From NCBI GenBank assembly GCA_027924645.1, contig BSBN01000047.1, forward strand, positions 3,162,001-3,226,000: a DNA stretch of 64,000 nt. Direction: 5' to 3'. Both the position numbers and the translations under genes were made by a program. Positions 24,112-34,779 of this stretch are shown here, piece by piece. The notes below the pieces were generated by a model. The model saw nothing but the letters and a program-made list of their open reading frames with translations, ran no database searches and was not told the DNA's origin. Origin of the DNA: Cunninghamia lanceolata (Eukaryota; Streptophyta; Pinopsida; Cupressales; Cupressaceae). Each line of letters starts with the position of its first letter. Position 1 is the first letter of the stretch.

Positions 24112-25757
24112 TGGTGCAGGAGCACCTAATAGAACATCTTGGAGCAAGGAGACACAAATGATCATAGGAGGAGTCCATGGAGTCCATCAAGTCAAATGGA
24201 ATAGTCTAAAACCAATGACATATTGTAAAGGTCAAGATGATGTAATGGTTAAATGTCCTGAGGGTCCTGGTAAGGACCCTAGGACCAAAAAATGATGTAA
24301 GTTGGGCCAATAGTGCCCCTAGAGTCAAATATAGGTGTCTAAGATCAGTAACAAGGTATAGTGAACCTAAGAAGATCAAACATGATGAAATGATAAGGTA
24401 GGAGTTTATTAAATAAGGTAGGAGTTCATTAAAATAAAGTTTAAAAATTCAAATTTTTGAATTATGCATTTGGGCGGGAAAATCATTTTGAGTAGTTTGT
24501 GGTAGTTTAACCATCTCCAACCGATGGGAATTGGTTGTAGAAGTTAGGGAGAAGTTATGTAAGCCTACAAAAGGTATTTGGTGGTACGGTGGAAGCATCT
24601 TGGAGGCCTGGGTGGTACGACAGATTGAAAATAACAGTAAAATTTAGTTTTTCTTGCATTTTCCTTCTCATTTCTGTTGATCCTTTGATTGTTGGTGTGG
24701 GGTAAATGATCTAAGTTCTCATCTAACCATAGTAGACCTTGTTTTCATGCTCTGAGGAGGTTCTGTAGGTAGTTTTATTGATGTTTATATTGATTGTTAT
24801 TAAGAGCAGCAGACTGTTCTGTGTGTTTTGAGAGGTGGCAATGCATCTTTGGGCCTTCCCATGAATGTAAGACCCTGATTCTCATGGGATAGGTCCTTGC
24901 TAACATGTATACTATGATTTTTTAACCTTTGCAAGGCAGGAGGAGTACAAATTGGAAGGTGATCACTGTTGGAAGTCAAATATTGCATGTGGAAGAGCAT
25001 TGAAATGGTGGCACAGTTATAACAACAGAAGATCTACCTTAACAAGGTGAAGTTTTTATGATTGATATTGTTTAGTATGATCAAGGAGATGGTGTTAGAC
25101 CTTTGAATGAGGTCTAGAAGTGATTGGAAGTGGGAGATCTAGTAAAACCTAGGTTTGGGGGCCTAGAAATGGGGGTTTAGTATTTAAAAATGCAAATGAG
25201 AAAATGTTTCTCTGAAACCTAGAAAATCCTTTGTTTTGAACCCTTTCCTAAGACTGTTTCAAGGTTTGGAGTGAGTGGGACAAGTATCTAATAGGGTTCC
25301 TTTGTAAAGTGGGCAAATTAAGCCTTGTAGGAAGGCAACAGAGTGTTAGGACAGTCAAGTTTGGTTGAAAACAATAGCATATGATTTTGAGATATGTTAA
25401 AGAGATTGGTAAAGAGTATCTAGATTAGTCATTAGGTTTGGAAGTGCTTTGGGAAAGTTTGGAGAAAAGTATAGTTTAGTCGCTGAACAGGGCTACAAGG
25501 ATTAGGCCTGATTAAAGGGAGTTGTCAAGAACCAGTCAAAATAGTGTATGAAACCTATTGAATCTTGTTGATTGGGGTATGTTGAGACCCTGGAAGATGT
25601 AAGATTCCATCTAAGAAGTTGGAACCCAAATTTGAGCACCTTGGTGGAATTTAAGGCAAGAGGAAGACTAGTGAAGTCTTATTGGTTGAAGCCCACAAGC
25701 TATTTAAATCTTTTGATCTTGTTAGATTTTCATTGGAGACCTGACACCTCTGCATCA
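24112..25757 (+). repeat. 3' LTR of the gag-protease element
   Basis: 1646 bp, same length as the 5' copy, followed by the ATCTT target-site duplication. The polypurine tract before it is short (GGGGAG at 24105). Confidence 0.93.
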
Positions 25758-25870
25758 ATCTTGTAATGTGTATAAGAGGTTGTAAGAGCATCTAATATCA
25801 TTGTGGCATTATAAGATGTTGAAGTTACTTGTGATAGATTCTATGATGCATGTAAGAGCATGATTATAGG

Positions 25871-28800
25871 TGTTGGAGTCCAAAACAACACTGAGAGGGG
25901 GGGTGAATTAGTGTTGTAAAAACTTTTAACTTTTTGCAACTTTTGAATTACAAGACAAAGAGAATAAAGAAGACATCAACAATCTATCAAATTCATATGC
26001 ACAAGTATGATGATGAAAAAGTGAACAGGAACTTATATGTAAAACATCTAAAACACACACATAGAGACAAATCATAACACAAGGATTACTAGAGTGGAAA
26101 ACCCTCATGGGGTAGAAAAACCACTCAAAATTGCCTCACTGGCTCATTTAAAACCTCACTGGCTACAAAAAGGTCTCACTGACGAAGGAAGCTTCACTAG
26201 CTTTACAAAATGCCTCACTAGCATACATAGAGGTCTCATTGAACATACAAGCCTCACCGGCACATAAAGCCTCATTGGTAAATACAACCATAATCAAAAC
26301 ATACTGCAAGGTGTGCAAGAAATGATTGCAACTCAATCTGATTTGCACCATTACATAACTTGTCTTCTCTGAGTTTGCATATACCTTTGCAATCATACTC
26401 AATCCAATCTGAATATCGGTCTCATGATCTTTGATTTTATCTCTGCACAATCAAATCACTTGATTTTATCTCTGCATAATCAAATCACTTGATGCACAAT
26501 CAATTGCATATTGTCTTTATACTTGGCATGGTTCAATCTGTAAGTTCTCTACATAGTGTCCTCATCCTTGTTTAATTCATGATCTCATACATCATAATTC
26601 ATCTGTGTTTTCTTTTCAAAAGAATCTTCATAAAAATGTTTTCAACATTGCATTTTGGTCCATTCAACAACACTTCCATTAATGCACCTGTAATATAATT
26701 ATATAAAAATTGAATGACTTTTCACATTCTTCTCTCATTCATTTTCACCTTTACAAAAAGAATAAATCTTCAATGAAATTTTAATCTTCCCTGATAAAAT
26801 ATCTTTAGACCAAACACCAATCCATCTGCAAGAAGAAAATCATCTACAAATAAAGAAATGACTTTTGACATTCCTTTCTCAAAATTCTTCTCCTCTCTGC
26901 ATTTTGAACACTTTTCAATATCCTTCAATCTCTTCATCTTCTTTCAAAACATTTCATCAATAATATTCATCAACATGTAATAAAAATTGAATGACCCTGC
27001 ATATACATTTTCAACCTCATCAATCTATTCATCTTCTCCAAAATAAAATACCATAAATGATATTCTTTACATGAAATCTTCAATCAATACACCTTCTCTG
27101 CAAATATCTTCAAAAATAAACCAATCTGCCCTTGAAAAAAATAAAATAAAAACTTTCTTTCTTCGGACCCCACACAAAAACAACTTCTCCCTTAAAAAAC
27201 TCTTCACAAAAAACTCTTATTTAAACAAAATAAGATTCCTCCATTAAAAGCTCCAAAGCTTCGAGAGAGTAGTTTGTAAAAAATAGAAAAAGATCTTAAA
27301 AAAGAATCTTTGAAATTGCCTTTTGAACAAGCTAAACTTAGCCTTTCTAAAACCACATTTCTAGTTGTCACAAAGCAATGACATGACAGTGGCTGTCAAA
27401 CTTAAACACAAGTGTCAAGGGCTCATATTTAAATAACCTCCATTGATTTGAACTTGCGAACCTACTTAAAATTTAAAGACAACCATTGATTTTTAATATG
27501 GCACTCATGCGCTCAATAGGAAGACCGGTGCAGGTGGTAGATCAAAATGAAGGGCCGGTTATAGAATGTTTTAACAACCCTCTAGCGGGACACCTTAAGT
27601 GATATGATCTGTATTCATAGGTCAACTCCTAAATAAAACAAAAGTTCTCTTATAGATGACGGGCAGTGAATATGCACTTATAGAAGTTATTAGCATTTTA
27701 AAGAACTTGAAAAAACTCATAACACTAGACAGTTTCAAAAGAATTTAGGTCACATACACCTTTAATAACCTTTGGATTTGCCTAGATCACTACATTCTGC
27801 ATTGCTTCATGAAGCACATGAAATCATATGTTATAATATGAACAAAACATATGATGACATAACTTGTCATTATGAAGCAACTTTTTTAATTCTTCATCAA
27901 GTGGATATAATGCAAAAATACCATCTTCAAACATTATTGATATCAAAGACTTTATGTATACCAACTTTCCAAGATTATGAATGCATCAATTTGTGATTCA
28001 CTTGATATCCTATTACACAAGAAGACCTCTGAGTGAAATATGATGATGACTTAAAGCATGATGTTCTCGTTGAACTAGGATGATGGCTTTCTTGCAAACC
28101 AAACTATTCATTCTGCCATACTACACACTTTAACAACTCCAACATGTTATCAAACTAGAGTGAGCTGCATACTAAGACACTTCTATTATGCCATCATTGC
28201 ATACACAAATATGAGCTGCAACTTTTGTCCTACAAGTGATCATTATTACCATGCCTCTTACCTCAATCATGAATGTCACAACACTGAAAGATCTACTACC
28301 TTGATAACAGTTGAAACTCCATTATATATCAGAGAATGAATTCAGCATTGAAACCAAACAAGAAACCTCTGCAATACCTCTGAGAAAGCAAGTACTCCTG
28401 ACATGATATTGAATGACACATAAAGCACATCTGATTTCATGAAGACAACTTTGACAAACCATCATGATAATGGTATTGATGACACAACTTACCTCATAAC
28501 AATGCATCATCATGAACATGAAAATGAGAATCTTTGACATCCTGATATAATCTCATTATGAAGAGCATCACTTTACAAGACAAAGGATAAAGCACTATCA
28601 ACCTATGTCAATTTGCAACATCAAGAAATCATCTCCATCTGTGGCAAACATGAAGCAACTCTACCAAGATTCCTGAGACATGAAGGATAGTAAGCATGAC
28701 ATGAAACACCTGATATGAAGATCAAAACAACTTTTGACATCTATTGTGCCTTGGACAACATGAAGATCAAAATATGAACTCCTAACTCTCCTGATATATG

Positions 28801-28875
28801 AAATCCACAACCTTCTATCATCAATGACAAACAACTCAACACCTTTTTGACATCAATGACAATCGACCTCTATCA
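25871..28875 (-). repeat. 3' LTR of a SIRE-like Ty1/copia element
   Basis: On the minus strand it starts TGATAGAGGTCGATTG directly after a polypurine tract and ends in ...TTGGACTCCAACA at 25871. Near that end is the run of C residues next to CTAATTCACC that is common at the ends of SIRE-type LTRs. Length about 3.0 kb. No partner LTR remains in the window, because the upstream part of the element is disrupted by the next insertion. The many short frames on both strands inside are not genes. Confidence 0.65.
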
Positions 28876-28888
28876 ATCTCCCCCTTTG
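28876..28888 (-). promoter_or_regulatory. Polypurine tract of the copia element
   Basis: The minus strand reads CAAAGGGGGAGAT immediately before the LTR start, the typical plant copia second-strand primer. It shows that the element runs on the minus strand. Confidence 0.75.
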
Positions 28889-29812
28889 TCATTGATGGCA
28901 AAACTATATGATGCATTTTCTCTCTCCCCCTCTTTTTGATATCTGATGACAAAGGCAAAAAAAAATTGCTCTCCCTTTCATTTAACTCCATTGAAAAATG
29001 TTAAAGCTTGATCATAACATTTACAATCAAATTGCATTATGAAGATTTTGAAGACATAAACTCCTGATAACCTTGAACCTGTGATGATCTATGATGACAA
29101 AACTTACAAACCATTCTCTTGCCAAGACTTCCATGATAGTGACAACAAACAATCTCCAACCAATTTACTCCTGCACACACTTCTTGGCATGATAAAGGAT
29201 GAAGACCATCCTCCTATTCCTGCACATGACACTTTTTACAACACCATGTCAAATATGATATATACAAAACCACTATCAAAACCTTTGCAAAACCAAATGC
29301 AAAGACATGTGGTATGAAATGACTTCTTCCATTTGCAACTTTCTCAACCAACCTATGCTAACATATGATGAGAACTCCTTGAGTACACCCAAGATCATGT
29401 CTTTCAAATCCTAAGACCTGTCAATCATCAGTCAAATCAGCCCATGCACATCAACAAACTAATTGCATCATCAAGTTCTTCCTATAACAACACTTCACAT
29501 TTTCTCAAACATATCAATCACACTTTGAACTGCAACATCATGACAACTCAACTTTTATAAGAATCAACATGATATGAACAAGATATAAATAGGATCATTT
29601 GTAAACCAAGTCACTCAACATCATCAAACTCTCTATGCAATGAACCCTTGAATTTTAACACCATTATGAACTTCATTTCAAACATTATCAGGCAAGAATC
29701 CAATAGCATGATAATCAAAACCATATTCACAAACATCAAATGATCTCCTCTTGAAACTTATTGGGGATAATTGATAGAACATGGACAACTCCTCCTAACT
29801 TCATGCTACATG
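28889..29812 (-). other. Copia interior without recognisable pol
   Basis: About 0.9 kb between the end of gag and the polypurine tract. A full copia element would need roughly 4 kb of protease-integrase-RT-RNase H here. None of those motifs (DTG/DSG, DDE, YVDD) is visible. This is either an internal deletion or a non-autonomous element. Confidence 0.5.
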
Positions 29813-30620
29813 TTATGCAACTGATGAAGTGACTTGTGCAAGATGCATAAGTTTAGGCTTTATCTTCTCTTTGCTTTGTTTCATTCTCCAAACTTTTACA
29901 GGTTCTTTCTTCCTCCAAACTTTTTTAGCCTCTTTCTTTTTCAAACCTTTCAAACCAGGTGATGCAATTCTGCAACTATGTGCTTTATGACCAAGAGAGT
30001 TGCATATATAACAAACTATATTGTAATCATTTTCAAATGATTGATAATACTTTTTTGACATCCTTTGAGCATTTATGTTATGCTTCCATGCAGGATCATA
30101 CCTTCTATGTATTTTACAATTTCTTTGTATGTGACCAACATTATTGCACTTGTAACATACAAGATTAGTATTCCTTCTGCAATCAACTGCTTTGTGTCCA
30201 AAATGATTACAGGTATAACAATAACCATTAAATGAATAATTATACCTGTACATAAATGCTTATCTTATTGGAGCAGTTCTTCTAAAACTTCTTCTTTAAT
30301 TATGCATTTTGACAAACTCATCTTTGATATTCATTTCAGCTTCTGACTTCTTTTTGCCTTCAGGTGTAGCAACATGAAGATCAATTTTATTTCTAGGAGT
30401 TTCTCTAACTTTGGAACACTCTCCTTCTTCATAACCAAGTCCAGTAGTGTCTCTATGATGCTTCTGTTTACTCAGCATCTCATGTAACTTGCTTGTGCTC
30501 TCTTCAAACTCCTGATACTTCTTGGATAAAACCTTGAGACCTTCATAATCTTTTCTTAAAGAGATTATTTCTCCTTCAATATTTTGACATTCAATTATTT
30601 TACCTTTCAACTCAGACTTT
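29813..30620 (-). pseudogene. Copia gag C-terminal part with three zinc knuckles
   Basis: Reading leftward from 30620, the first part (SELKGKII...LRKDYEGLKVL) is a coiled-coil stretch followed by a TGLGYEEGE motif typical of SIRE-type gag. After a stop near 30296 it continues, from 30253, with CYTCNHFGHKAVDC, CYKCNNVGHIQRNC and CYICNSLGHKAHSC, three CX2CX4HX4C knuckles that would bind RNA in the virus-like particle. A basic tail follows. Everything N-terminal of residue V-S-K-S at 30620 is missing, because the Tat-type LTR starts at 30626. Apparent extra residues upstream are translated LTR. Confidence 0.85.
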
Positions 30621-30625
30621 GATAC
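30621..30625. repeat. Putative target site of the Tat element (GATAC)
   Basis: GATAC directly precedes TGTTGTCACATG, the left end of the LTR, and interrupts the copia gag frame. No matching copy was found beyond 42979, where the structure is truncated. Confidence 0.4.
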
Positions 30626-31154
30626 TGTTGTCACATGAAATTGCACCCTGCTTGAATGGGATTCCAAGCATTCCAATGACACAATGGGATTGATCTCTAA
30701 GTGTGGGACTTTGCTAAATGAGATCAAACCTCCAGAGAAAGCCAGCTTCCTTGCCTAGTTATCACCTAAAACTACTGTATTTTGGGGTGAAAAGGGGAAG
30801 AAACGTGCTAAAATGAAAGCAACAATACTTAAAACCATGAAAGGGTGATGCACCAGACAGTTCTAAAGAACCTTTGCAAAGATTGAAGCATGCACAATAT
30901 AATCAGATACAGCAAGCAAATATACACAGAATAGTTGATTCTAACAGAGGTAAGGAGCAAAACGATTGAGAGGAACAAGAAATATTCACAGACAACCATA
31001 TGCAGTTTTACACAGAGATAGAAAAATCAGCAAAAGGCATGATAGCTTTCATATATCTAAAGAAAGGCAAAGTTACAATATGAAAAGTTCTGTTTGGAAA
31101 TAGAGAGAACAGAATGTTTCCAAAAAATTTCCAACCCTTATTACATCATAAGCC

Positions 31155-31165
31155 TCAGCTTATAA
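31155..31165 (-). promoter_or_regulatory. Possible TATA box of the Tat LTR
   Basis: The minus strand reads GCTTTATAAGC downstream of the G-box array and about 530 bp before the LTR's 3' end. This would place U3 with the array upstream and R-U5 downstream. TATA-like words also occur on the plus strand near 31710 and 32747, so the assignment is tentative. Confidence 0.3.
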
Positions 31166-31899
31166 AGCAATGCAAAAACTGACCTAGGTCAGTTACAAAA
31201 ATCCATTCTGGAAGCTACAATCAGAAATATCTTCCTGAAGGGACGTCCACCTGCCAAGAGTAATGGCGCAAAAGATCTGGAACAGGGTCAGGTGGGAGAT
31301 ATTTGGGTCTTCAATGCAAACAACCGCGTCATCGATCTGATCCTCAGAATGGTGGAGGATAACTTAGCATTGAATGCTGACAGCTGCTTGCCATATCTGC
31401 TGTAATGAATGCCCCCAAAAATCTCCATCTGTCAAAAAGTGTCACAAAACCTCCTGAAAAGCCTGCCAAATGAAAAAGGGGATGAAAATACATAACTTTG
31501 CCTCTTACAGCATGTGAAAATTTGCTAAAACGGAGGAGATACAGGCGGTCAAAGTTTGGTAAATCGCTTGTGTATATCACTTCTGCATTTGTGTGTATAT
31601 CACTTCAATATCTTTAACTGTGTCTCGGCATATACAACCCTAAATGTAAGCTGCGGACCCGAAGAATCATTATGAAACTGTTAAAAAATGCCGTCGAATC
31701 CGTGCTGTGTCTATATAAGAAACCGGGCGCCAAAAGACCCTACATATTGTGGACCCCACCAATCGCATCTCCCCTCTGTCTATGCAAACATACAAGCTGC
31801 GGACCTAAAAAATCACCCTTAGCTGCATTTCATTTTCCTGCCGGGTCCGTCTTGTATCACCTCCCCTTGAGAAGCCCCTGCCGAAAACTTACGCGGAGG

Positions 31900-33020
31900 C
31901 CGCCACGTGGCAAGTTCCGCGTTGCCTTATATGATACACGTGTCGCTCTCCACGCCCACATCGAAACCTTCTAACCAGGCCTTTGCTTGCGACACTTGTC
32001 GCAACCTGCGGCAATATCTGTAGCAACCGAGCTCCTACTGGGACCCACCTTGCCTACGCCAAGCCTTGAAACAAAAGGAAACATTGCGGAGGCTGCCACT
32101 TGGCAGCTTCCGCAGAAACGTTAAGGGGCACGCGGCATCCTCCGCTACGGCATTGAAACTTTTAGAAAATTTAGCGGATGGCAACACGTGGTAAGCTCCG
32201 CGTTGTTGTGAGAAACATAGAGGCTTAGCTGGGACTCATGCGGATGACGACACCTGGCGCCTTCCGCGCCTTCCTGAGATACATAGAGACACTGCTTGAA
32301 ACCTTCACAGACGCTGACACATGGCATACCCCGCGTTACCATTGAAACATATAAAGGGCCCCCCCTGAAACTTCGGCGGAACCTGCCACTTGTCACCGTC
32401 CGCGCAAAGAGAAACAAGATAGAAACTTTTTAAGACCCACTTAAGAGTCATGTGGAAGTCGACACGTGGTGTCCTCCGCTTCACTTTAGAAACAATAAAG
32501 GGCCCTGCCACCTCTCTTAGACTCGCATCGAAACAAAACAGAAACTCACACGGAAGCTGACACGCGTCAGCTTCCGCAGCAACTGCAAGGGACACGTGGA
32601 GTGTTCCGCCCCGCCCCACCTTAGAAACATTAAAGGGTCTTCAGCAGAAAGCGACACGTGGCAAGTTCCACGTGACTCTGAGAAACAATATAGGGACTCT
32701 CCGCCACTGACACTTGTCGCAACCCGCAGCACTGAGAAACTTTATAAAAGGGGCTCGCGAAACTTGGGCGGGGGCCGTGAAACTTTTAGAAACATAGCAG
32801 AGGCTGCCACCTGTCTCCATCTGTGGGGCTCTTGAGTTACCTTTTATGTGTCCCTTGGGTGGCTCCACATGGTGCCATCCGCGCCACTCTCAGAAACTTA
32901 AAGAAACTGTGAGGAAACTTAAAGAAGCTGCGATGAAACTCTGGCGGAAGCCGACACGTGGTGCCCTCCGCGGCAACATTGAAACTTTTTAGAAACTGCA
33001 TTTCACCGTTGACACGTGTC
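31900..33020. promoter_or_regulatory. Array of G-box (CACGTG) repeats in the LTR
   Basis: Exact CACGTG occurs at 31904, 31937, 32185, 32464, 32594, 32655, 32669, 32955 and 33014. One-base variants (CACTTG, CACATG, CACCTG, CACGCG) lie between them. They sit in degenerate units of about 60-100 bp of the form GACACGTGGC...TCCGCG...GAAACTT. GACACGTGGC matches the classical ABRE/G-box context recognised by plant bZIP factors (established knowledge). The equivalent array in the other LTR is at about 41080-42190. Confidence 0.7.
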
Positions 33021-33464
33021 ACGATCCGTGGCAATCATTTTCAAATGTCGATGGAATTTTGCAAGCCCGCCAAAATGCCCATTTGAATTGTCTGTTGACT
33101 GCAACTTTGACCATGTATAACTTCTTCATTTGGACGAATTTTAGGGTGCTGTAAAAAGCAAACCTGCCTATTTTTTCAAGCTCTTTACAATGGTAAGGTT
33201 TATTAGGCAAGGCTTCTGGGAATTTTGGCACTTTGCTTTATAGGGACCCTTTCAAAGGGATTTTCAAGGAAAATATCAGGTTAACTGTTTGGCTCTGGGC
33301 AGAGGGAAATAAGGTTAACATTTTTGGCGACCTCTATGGGATGTTTGCCTACTAGACATGAGATCAGTGGCCTCAAGCGTCCATTGGGCATGGAGTCAAG
33401 TCTAAAAATATGCTGGGGAAACTAAGACTTGCCTCTCAAAACACAAAAAAGGGGGAAAAGGCCT

Positions 33465-33682
33465 GCCTTCTCCTAATGACAAAGCAGCCTGTGCAGAAGC
33501 ACTTAGGGAAGTAAAAGAATCTAAACTACTGTGCAACAACACTTATTGAAAACAAGAAGTCTAACCTACTAATGCCTTCTCCTAATGACAAAGCAGCCTG
33601 TGCAGAAGCACTTAGGGAAGTAAAAGAATCTAAACTACTGTGCAACAACACTTATTGAAAACAAGAAGTCTAACCTACTAAT
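33465..33682. repeat. 109-bp tandem duplication in the 3' region
   Basis: The unit beginning GCCTTCTCCTAATGAC occurs at 33465 and 33574. The corresponding stretch next to the other LTR (about 42645-42750) has one unit only. It lies between the integrase stop and the LTR. Confidence 0.9.
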
Positions 33683-33693
33683 TTACAGGGTGC

Positions 33694-34770
33694 TCATACC
33701 TCAAAACATCTTTTCAAATGTATCCCGTTAATTGGGATATGCAGATTTTCTCCATTCATATTTGACAATTGAAATGCATTGTGCTCCTTGCATTCAGTGA
33801 TGAGAAAGGGGCCACTCCACATGCTGTCAAATTTGGAATGCTTTCCTAGTCTACTCCTCAGCTCATCCCATTTGAGCACCATATCACCCACTCTAAAATG
33901 TCTGGGGGTGGCCTTCTTGTCAAAATTTATCTTTGTTTGTAGCTGATGATGTTCCATGGTTGCCATAGCTTTATCTCTACTTTCTTCCAGCTCCATCAGC
34001 TGAGCACACCTTACAGCCATGGGGCTCTCTGCTTCAAGCATTTCTAGCTGATGCATGATGTCTAATGCTGGCAACTCCACAGACATAGGCAACCTTGCCT
34101 CTTTTCCATACACTAGCAGATAAGGGGAGTTCCCAATAGACCTCTTAGGAGTTATCCTATCAGCCCATAGAGCAAACTTCAAATCAGTGTGCCAGGTCCT
34201 CTGATTACTCTCCATTGCCCTCTTAATAATCCTGATGAGATTTTTGTTTGTGGACTCAGCCAAACCATTACCCTGTGGGTAATAATTTGATGAAGTATTC
34301 AAATAAATCCCATTCTTGACAGCCCAGTCAGTTATTCTCAAGCCAACAAAAGCTAGAGCATTATTGGAGATGATTGATTCAGGCACTCCAAATCTGGAGA
34401 CCAAATCACAATAAAAATTCAAAACAACACTCTCATTAGAATCTTTCAAAGCCACTGCTTCAGTCCATCTTGTGAAGTAGTCTGTGGCTGTGAGTATCCA
34501 CCTGTGGCCTGCACTTGAGGGTGGGTTGATAGGTCCAATAAAATCAATGCCCCATCTCATAAAGGGTTGCTCTACCTGGATTGGGTGTAGAGGCAAAGTT
34601 GGCAATCTCTCTTTTCCTGCAAAAAGGGCACACTTAACACACTTTCTAGCCCATGCATGGGCATCCTTAAATAAGCTAGGCCAATAATAGCCAGCTCTCA
34701 TTACTTTCCAAGCAGTAGTTCTTGGGGCAAAATGTCCTCCTGCTGTTCCATCGTGGAATTCATGTAGCAC
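33694..34770 (-). pseudogene. Integrase and C-terminal domain of Tat pol
   Basis: It begins in frame with the RT segment after one TAG at 34782-34780. The N-terminal HHCC zinc domain is present (EFHDGTAGGHF ... CVKC). In the catalytic core, the first Asp (WGIDFIGP) and the Glu (GLAESTNKNL) are present. The second Asp position reads Asn (IISNNALAF, codon at 34365-34363), so the DDE triad is broken. The C-terminal part holds the GPF-type region (HFRVGDMVLKW ... WSGPFLI) and ends ...HLKRCFEV. The enzyme would insert the cDNA into the genome; this copy should be inactive. A second copy of the last 76 codons lies at 42754-42979. Confidence 0.93.
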
Positions 34771-34779
34771 CCTGTCAGT

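Larger units (their letters stand above)
20346..25757 (+). mobile_element. Complete gag-protease-only Ty3/gypsy-type LTR element (TR-GAG-like)
   Basis: Two 1646-bp LTRs (20346-21991 and 24112-25757) start TGGTGCAGGAGCACC and end CTGCATCA. They are bounded by a perfect 5-bp target-site duplication, ATCTT, at 20341-20345 and 25758-25762. A primer site TGGTATCAGAGC follows the left LTR. The 2120-bp interior encodes gag with a zinc knuckle and an aspartic protease, and nothing recognisable as RT, RNase H or integrase. A polymerase deletion or a pol-less lineage mobilised in trans both fit. LTR pair differences are only a few percent by eye, so the insertion is much younger than the neighbouring chromovirus. 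Confidence 0.93.
30626..33320 (-). repeat. 3' LTR (left copy) of the Tat element
   Basis: The plus strand starts TGTTGTCACATG. The other end is placed at GGTTAACA (33320), which gives a TGTT/AACA inverted end and a length of 2695 bp; that end is an inference because homology to the other copy runs on. Inside is a GC-rich array of CACGTG-containing repeats (31900-33020). Plus-strand frames at 31672-31974 and minus-strand frames at 32145-33231 are repeat artefacts. Confidence 0.75.

Noticed and set aside
29959..30168. Plus-strand frame over the copia gag
   Set aside because: Shadow of the minus-strand zinc-knuckle gag.
31672..33231. Many 60-100-codon frames on both strands in the left Tat LTR (and 40849-42400 in the right one)
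   Set aside because: They lie in the LTR, are broken differently in the two copies and follow the GC-rich repeat, not a conserved protein.
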